Below are positions 60,205 through 64,000 of a stretch of 64,000 bases of DNA, in pieces; position 1 is the first letter of the stretch, and each line of letters opens with the position of its first letter. A program made the translations under genes and the position numbers. The notes beneath the pieces are model-generated. The model made no database searches and was not told the origin of the DNA. It saw nothing but the letters and a program-made list of their open reading frames with translations. The DNA is from Onchocerca volvulus (lineage: Eukaryota; Nematoda; Chromadorea; Rhabditida; Onchocercidae). The DNA is taken from assembly GCA_000499405.2 (NCBI GenBank), contig HG738137.1, positions 19,988,603 through 20,052,602 on the forward strand, in the 5' to 3' direction.

Positions 60205-60981
60205 AATTATTATCATCTTCATATTCGCAATCTTTTTGTTTCATTTTTTCGGTAAGGAACTCAAACTTTCTAGTCATATTTTGTAAATTGATCTATGGAG
60301 TGACTTTCAGTCATCAGTTTTCATTGTTTTCAAATCTTTGTTTCAGAATAGTGTATGAAGTTAGTTCTATGCACTATTGTATTTCAACTATTTTATCTTC
60401 TCTTTTTACAATCCTTTCCAACTGACTATTTATTTCTCGAATTGTTTTATTAATTTATAGTTTCTAAGCAAATTGATTCTCAGAAATTAAGAAAAGATCT
60501 TATGTGTACATCGAAATGACCAAAATGTTAGCCCATAGTAGCTACACCAAAATAAGGACTTCATCAATGTTTCATTTAAGCAATTAACTGGTGAAGTAAA
60601 AGAATCCTAAATTCTTTAGAAAACCGTTTTTGATAGCAATGATAAAAATGAAGTGAACCTGTTTATACTTTAAATGATTTTAAAAATACAGCAAATGGAT
60701 CACTTCTATATCCAGAAAATTAATTTTTGCAGTATTTTTAGTCTTATATAACTTATACTTATTAATATTAATTGCTTGCCAAAACAAGGAGGGTTTTGGC
60801 AGAATTCAGCTGGAATATATAAGTGTACTTGATATAATTGACGATACCTTCATTAATTGAAAAGACTTCGATGAGGACATATTTCAAGTTCCACTCACGA
60901 TAACTGAGTTTACTTGTAGTTCAGTAATATCTTAAATTACAAACGATCATTTGTCAAATCTTGCAAGTTACCTAATATGTG

Positions 60982-61170
60982 ATGGGAGCAATAAGCTCGA
61001 AATCATATCGATTGAAGAAAAAAAAGGACTGGATAGTACTGAATCTTCGTAATATTTGCAGTAATGAATGTTTTGAAGTTCTTTGTCTCTTTACCATCCC
61101 CTTATCTCCACTTAAAATATTCTGTGAAAATAACACGGTGTTGTTTGTTTTTCTTTCAACATTCCATTAG
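60982..61170 (+). CDS. Small open frame with myristoylation-like start
   Basis: ATG at 60982 begins MGAISSKSYRLKKKKDW, which resembles an N-myristoylation signal followed by a basic patch. It then runs through a cysteine-containing part to a hydrophobic end, 62 residues in all. There is no splice evidence and no known relative. It may be chance. Confidence 0.2.
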   Translation: MGAISSKSYRLKKKKDWIVLNLRNICSNECFEVLCLFTIPLSPLKIFCENNTVLFVFLSTFH

Positions 61171-61252
61171 AACCATTCCTAATGCGATGTATTGCAGATT
61201 TTCTTAATACCATAATTAAACCTTCTTTCACTGGATCTTAGCAAGAAATGCT

Positions 61253-61368
61253 GAAATCGTGGAGGAAGGAGGTGATTTTAATCTTGTCTAGCACTTTATG
61301 AGAATTAATTGAAATCGTGGAGGAAGGGGGTGATTTTAATCTTGTCTAGCACTTTATGAGAATTAATT
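61253..61368. repeat. 58-bp tandem duplication, two copies
   Basis: 61253-61310 and 61311-61368 are identical except for one A to G change (AAGGAGG/AAGGGGG). The near identity shows it is recent. Confidence 0.95.
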
Positions 61369-61771
61369 GAGCTCTTATGATTTCGAACTTGTATAATATA
61401 TGAATTCCTTAATACTACTCGAATACTCCCAAATCCATCCTCTCCTGTTTTCCCAAAGCAAATAACTGTATCATTTCTTTTTGATAAAAAACATTCAATA
61501 ACGAAGAGTCAACGGATAAAAAAATTTTATAAACTGCAAAAATGGTATTTTCATTATCAGTGGATCGGAAATAAAAATATCAATATCTACCACGATAACC
61601 AATAAAATATGTTACACGTGAAAAAATAACCAATATATGAAAAATACCACAGTTTCAACAAACCAGTGGTGGAACATGCTAGAATATAATAAATGAGGAT
61701 AGAGCAAAGATTTCAGTAATTAGGAATGCTCAAACATTAGCAACAGTGATGTAAGAAGGAATACGACAAAG

Positions 61772-62271
61772 AAGTAAGTAAAAGTTTTTCCTGCTTCTAG
61801 CCCTTTTTTTAATCATCAATCATCATTATTTTTAATTCTGATTTCTCTTTCAACTAATTTTCAGTGATGTATGATGCATGCTATCGTCAGAATTTCTGCA
61901 TAAACTCACAAGAAAAAATATTGAAACATTCAATACTTCAATTTCAAAAGAAATCAGTGAGTGTTTTAAAAAAAATAAGAAAAACAATGTATTCAGTTAT
62001 GCTTAGTTAAATATATTTAATTAAATATATTGTTTTTTTTCAATCTTTTTTACTACATTTTCTGAATTCATAGAAAAAATCTTTTTCTCAAACATTCACT
62101 TATTATTTCTTCTGAAATTGATTTATTGAATGTTTCAGTACTTTTTCTCGTAAATTTATACAGAAATTCTTTTTGACAACAGCATGTGTCATACATCACT
62201 GAAATTAGTTGAAAGAAAAATAAGAGTTAAAAATGAAAAGGAAAAAGGCTAAGAGAAGAAAAAGCTTACTA
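61772..62271. repeat. Large imperfect palindrome, about 490 bp
   Basis: The sequence is self-complementary around a centre at 62020/62021 (AATATATTTAATTAAATATATT). For example, CTTTCAACTAATTTTCAGTG near 61850 matches the complement of CACTGAAATTAGTTGAAAG near 62200. GAAACATTCAAT near 61923 matches ATTGAATGTTTC near 62127. The arms are about 75-85% alike by eye and have no spacer. It lies just downstream of the ribonucleotide reductase gene. A foldback element or an inverted duplication is likely. Confidence 0.8.
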
Positions 62272-62346
62272 CTGATGACTCGGAAAGACTCGTTTACAAA
62301 AGATAGTCAACGGTGAGGTACAATTAATGCATGAATTATAAAATAC

Positions 62347-63972
62347 TCAGAAATCTGAGTCTAATCTGAAACTTTTTTCCTCTTCGCTACTTAGAACACC
62401 AGCTTTCTGGTACTCGCTGACACGTTTTTCGAAAAAATTAGTTTTCGCTTCGATCGATATACGCTCCATAAAGTCAAATGGGTTAGTCGAAAAGTAAATC
62501 TGAAATATCGCGGCTATGAAAAGATCTACAGAACACAGATTTTCACAATTTTTATCATTTAAAAGTGTTCCATAAAAAATTACCTTCGCACAACGGAGTT
62601 CCGTCAGTAAATGATCAGCTACATATTCAATATACTGACACATCAATTTGCAATTCATGCCGATCAAATCAACCGGCAATGCTTCCGTCAAGTATTCCTA
62701 AATTTCGAATAAGAAATATAAATCAAAATGTGCTCTATAAAAAAAAGTGGATGGTAAAGTGATTTGAGTTACCTGTCAATGAGAAAGTTAAAAGATATGT
62801 CAGCAAATGAATACGACTGACCTTTTCAATGTCAACTGCTTCGCGAATAATCTGATAAATTCTTTCCTCCGAAGGCTTATTTTTGATATAAGTGTACAAG
62901 AGACAGGCAAAATCGCGATGCAAGCCCTAGAAATTAAGACGAACTTTATCCTGGATCCAATAGTTCGTTTTTTCTTTTCGAAAAAATATTTCAATTTATT
63001 TCACTTCGATGTTTTAAACATCTTTACATTTAACATGACGACACTGAGTTTTGAGTCTATCATTATTCGATCTTGAATTGCTGTATAACTCCGGTAAGTA
63101 AAGGAATGAATATTTTGATATCTGGATCACTTTTTTCTAACTGTCAAGTTTTTCTAATTCATTATCTACTATTGAATAATTACACATGGCTTACTTCATC
63201 TCTTGAAATCAACTCATTACTATGCGTCAAACCAGGCATCAAACCGCGCTTTTTCAACCAAAATATTGAAGCAAAACTTCCGGAGAAAAATATCCCTAAA
63301 CAGATATTTTTATAATATCGAACAGATGGAATTAATATAATAAAAAGCGATGCTTTTTAGACTATTGAAATATCAAAAAACAGATTATTGAAATACCCTC
63401 AACAGCAGCAAAAGCTATCAGTCGTTCTGCATAGGGAGCATTTATATCAGCAATCCAGCGCAATGCCCATTCAGCTTTCTTCTTAACGAATTCGAATTCA
63501 TAAATTGCATTGAATAAGAGAGACCTTAAGAGAAGAATGGATAACTAATTTCAGCTACAGATTTAGTTTTGCATCGACGTAGAGCAATATTTGATTCAAT
63601 TAGCAAATTAATGCAGGCTAATTTGAGAGATATTTAAATCGAGATATCCAAACAAAAGAAATCATGCTCGAACAGAAGTATTCAAAACAAAGCAAAACTG
63701 TAATATTTAAATTGAAGTACTTTTCGGTCTTTATTTGAAAAAATAAAGTGCAATGTGTAATCCTGAGACTTCTAAAAATCTATATAAAAATAAAATTATT
63801 TTATGAATAAAAATCAAGCTGATCGGCAGATGACGTACTTTTCCTTCTGATCACGAATGTAGGTATCAATCATTTTGGAGTACATTTCTGAATGAATGTT
63901 CTCTATCATAATTTGAAAACCGTAAAAAAACCGCGCTTCTGGCACCTGAACTTCTTGTGAGAAACGATTTAC
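62347..63972 (-). CDS. rnr-2: Ribonucleotide reductase small subunit (R2), C-terminal exons
   Basis: Class I R2 subunit, which holds the diiron-tyrosyl radical used by the R1 subunit to reduce ribonucleotides in the cytosol. Six exons are visible: 63839-63972, 63397-63524, 63195-63295, 62822-62926, 62584-62697 and 62347-62499; the 5' exons lie beyond the right edge. Visible motifs are [28 protein letters not shown] (two iron ligands and the radical Tyr), [31 protein letters not shown] (iron ligand Glu), [13 protein letters not shown] (ligands Glu and His), and [16 protein letters not shown]. The C-terminus ends FRLDSDF, close to the FTLDADF tail that docks R1. The first Asp ligand must lie in the missing part. 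The usual GLHCDF reads GLHRDF here. Confidence 0.97.
62500..62583 (-). other. In-frame intron of the R2 gene lacking a stop
   Basis: This 84-nt intron is a multiple of three and has no in-frame stop. Retention would insert 28 residues (beginning [16 protein letters not shown]) before the conserved [10 protein letters not shown]. The donor GTAATT and acceptor GATATTTCAG are normal, and the spliced product matches the family, so splicing is the expected outcome. Confidence 0.7.
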
Positions 63973-64000
63973 CTGAAATAAATCAAATAGGAGGAATAAA

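Noticed and set aside
62565..63315. Plus-strand frames and extra minus frames across the R2 gene
   Set aside because: They are antisense or out-of-frame shadows of the ribonucleotide reductase exons and introns.
1..64000. CRISPR arrays, bacterial operons, tRNA or rRNA genes
   Set aside because: No regularly spaced repeats, no ribosome-binding-site pattern, and no cloverleaf or box B-like sequence was seen. The few tandem repeats have two or three copies without unique spacers.

Overview
The window looks like nuclear DNA of a nematode, most likely a filarial or other clade III parasite (inference). The basis is very AT-rich sequence, many short exons with TTTCAG-type acceptors, long AT-rich intergenic stretches, and proteins of clearly animal type. 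There is no sign of bacterial operons, CRISPR arrays, tRNA or rRNA genes.

Left half (45-32002, minus strand): one very large filamin gene runs off the left edge. I could join 44 exons with consistent reading phase into about 2,226 codons. They encode 16 complete filamin immunoglobulin-like repeats and the start of a 17th. Between repeats 6 and 7 lies a disordered linker of about 600 residues, and a shorter Lys/Glu-rich linker follows repeat 8. No actin-binding calponin-homology domain is visible. The first Met seen (32002) has an in-frame stop just upstream and starts directly at repeat 1. The degenerate repeats and the large insert fit the divergent nematode filamin FLN-2 better than FLN-1, but that assignment is inference. 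Two introns use GC donors, one 126-nt exon looks like a cassette exon, and the introns carry a 393-bp element with perfect 35-bp inverted termini, hairpins and simple repeats.

Middle (32003-56439): mostly AT-rich intergenic DNA. The best gene here is a four-exon minus-strand gene (49137-51321) for a secreted protein of about 150 residues with four cysteines. Weaker candidates are a two-exon plus-strand gene (39380-40465) for a small membrane protein, a two-exon microprotein gene (47412-47765), fragments of a minus-strand gene (45746-47018), and an open frame interrupted by one TGA (41098-41571). Two strong hairpins lie at 50700-50760 and 54269-54348.

Right part (56440-64000): a four-exon plus-strand gene (56440-57933) encodes an unrecognised 184-residue protein, with good-looking candidate exons downstream that may be alternative 3' ends. 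A roughly 490-bp palindrome is centred at 62020, next to a 58-bp tandem duplication. The window ends inside the ribonucleotide reductase small-subunit gene (62347-63972, minus strand), whose C-terminal six exons are present with most of the metal-binding residues and the radical tyrosine.

The genes do not form an obvious shared pathway: filamin is a cytoskeletal scaffold, ribonucleotide reductase makes deoxynucleotides, and the others are unassigned.
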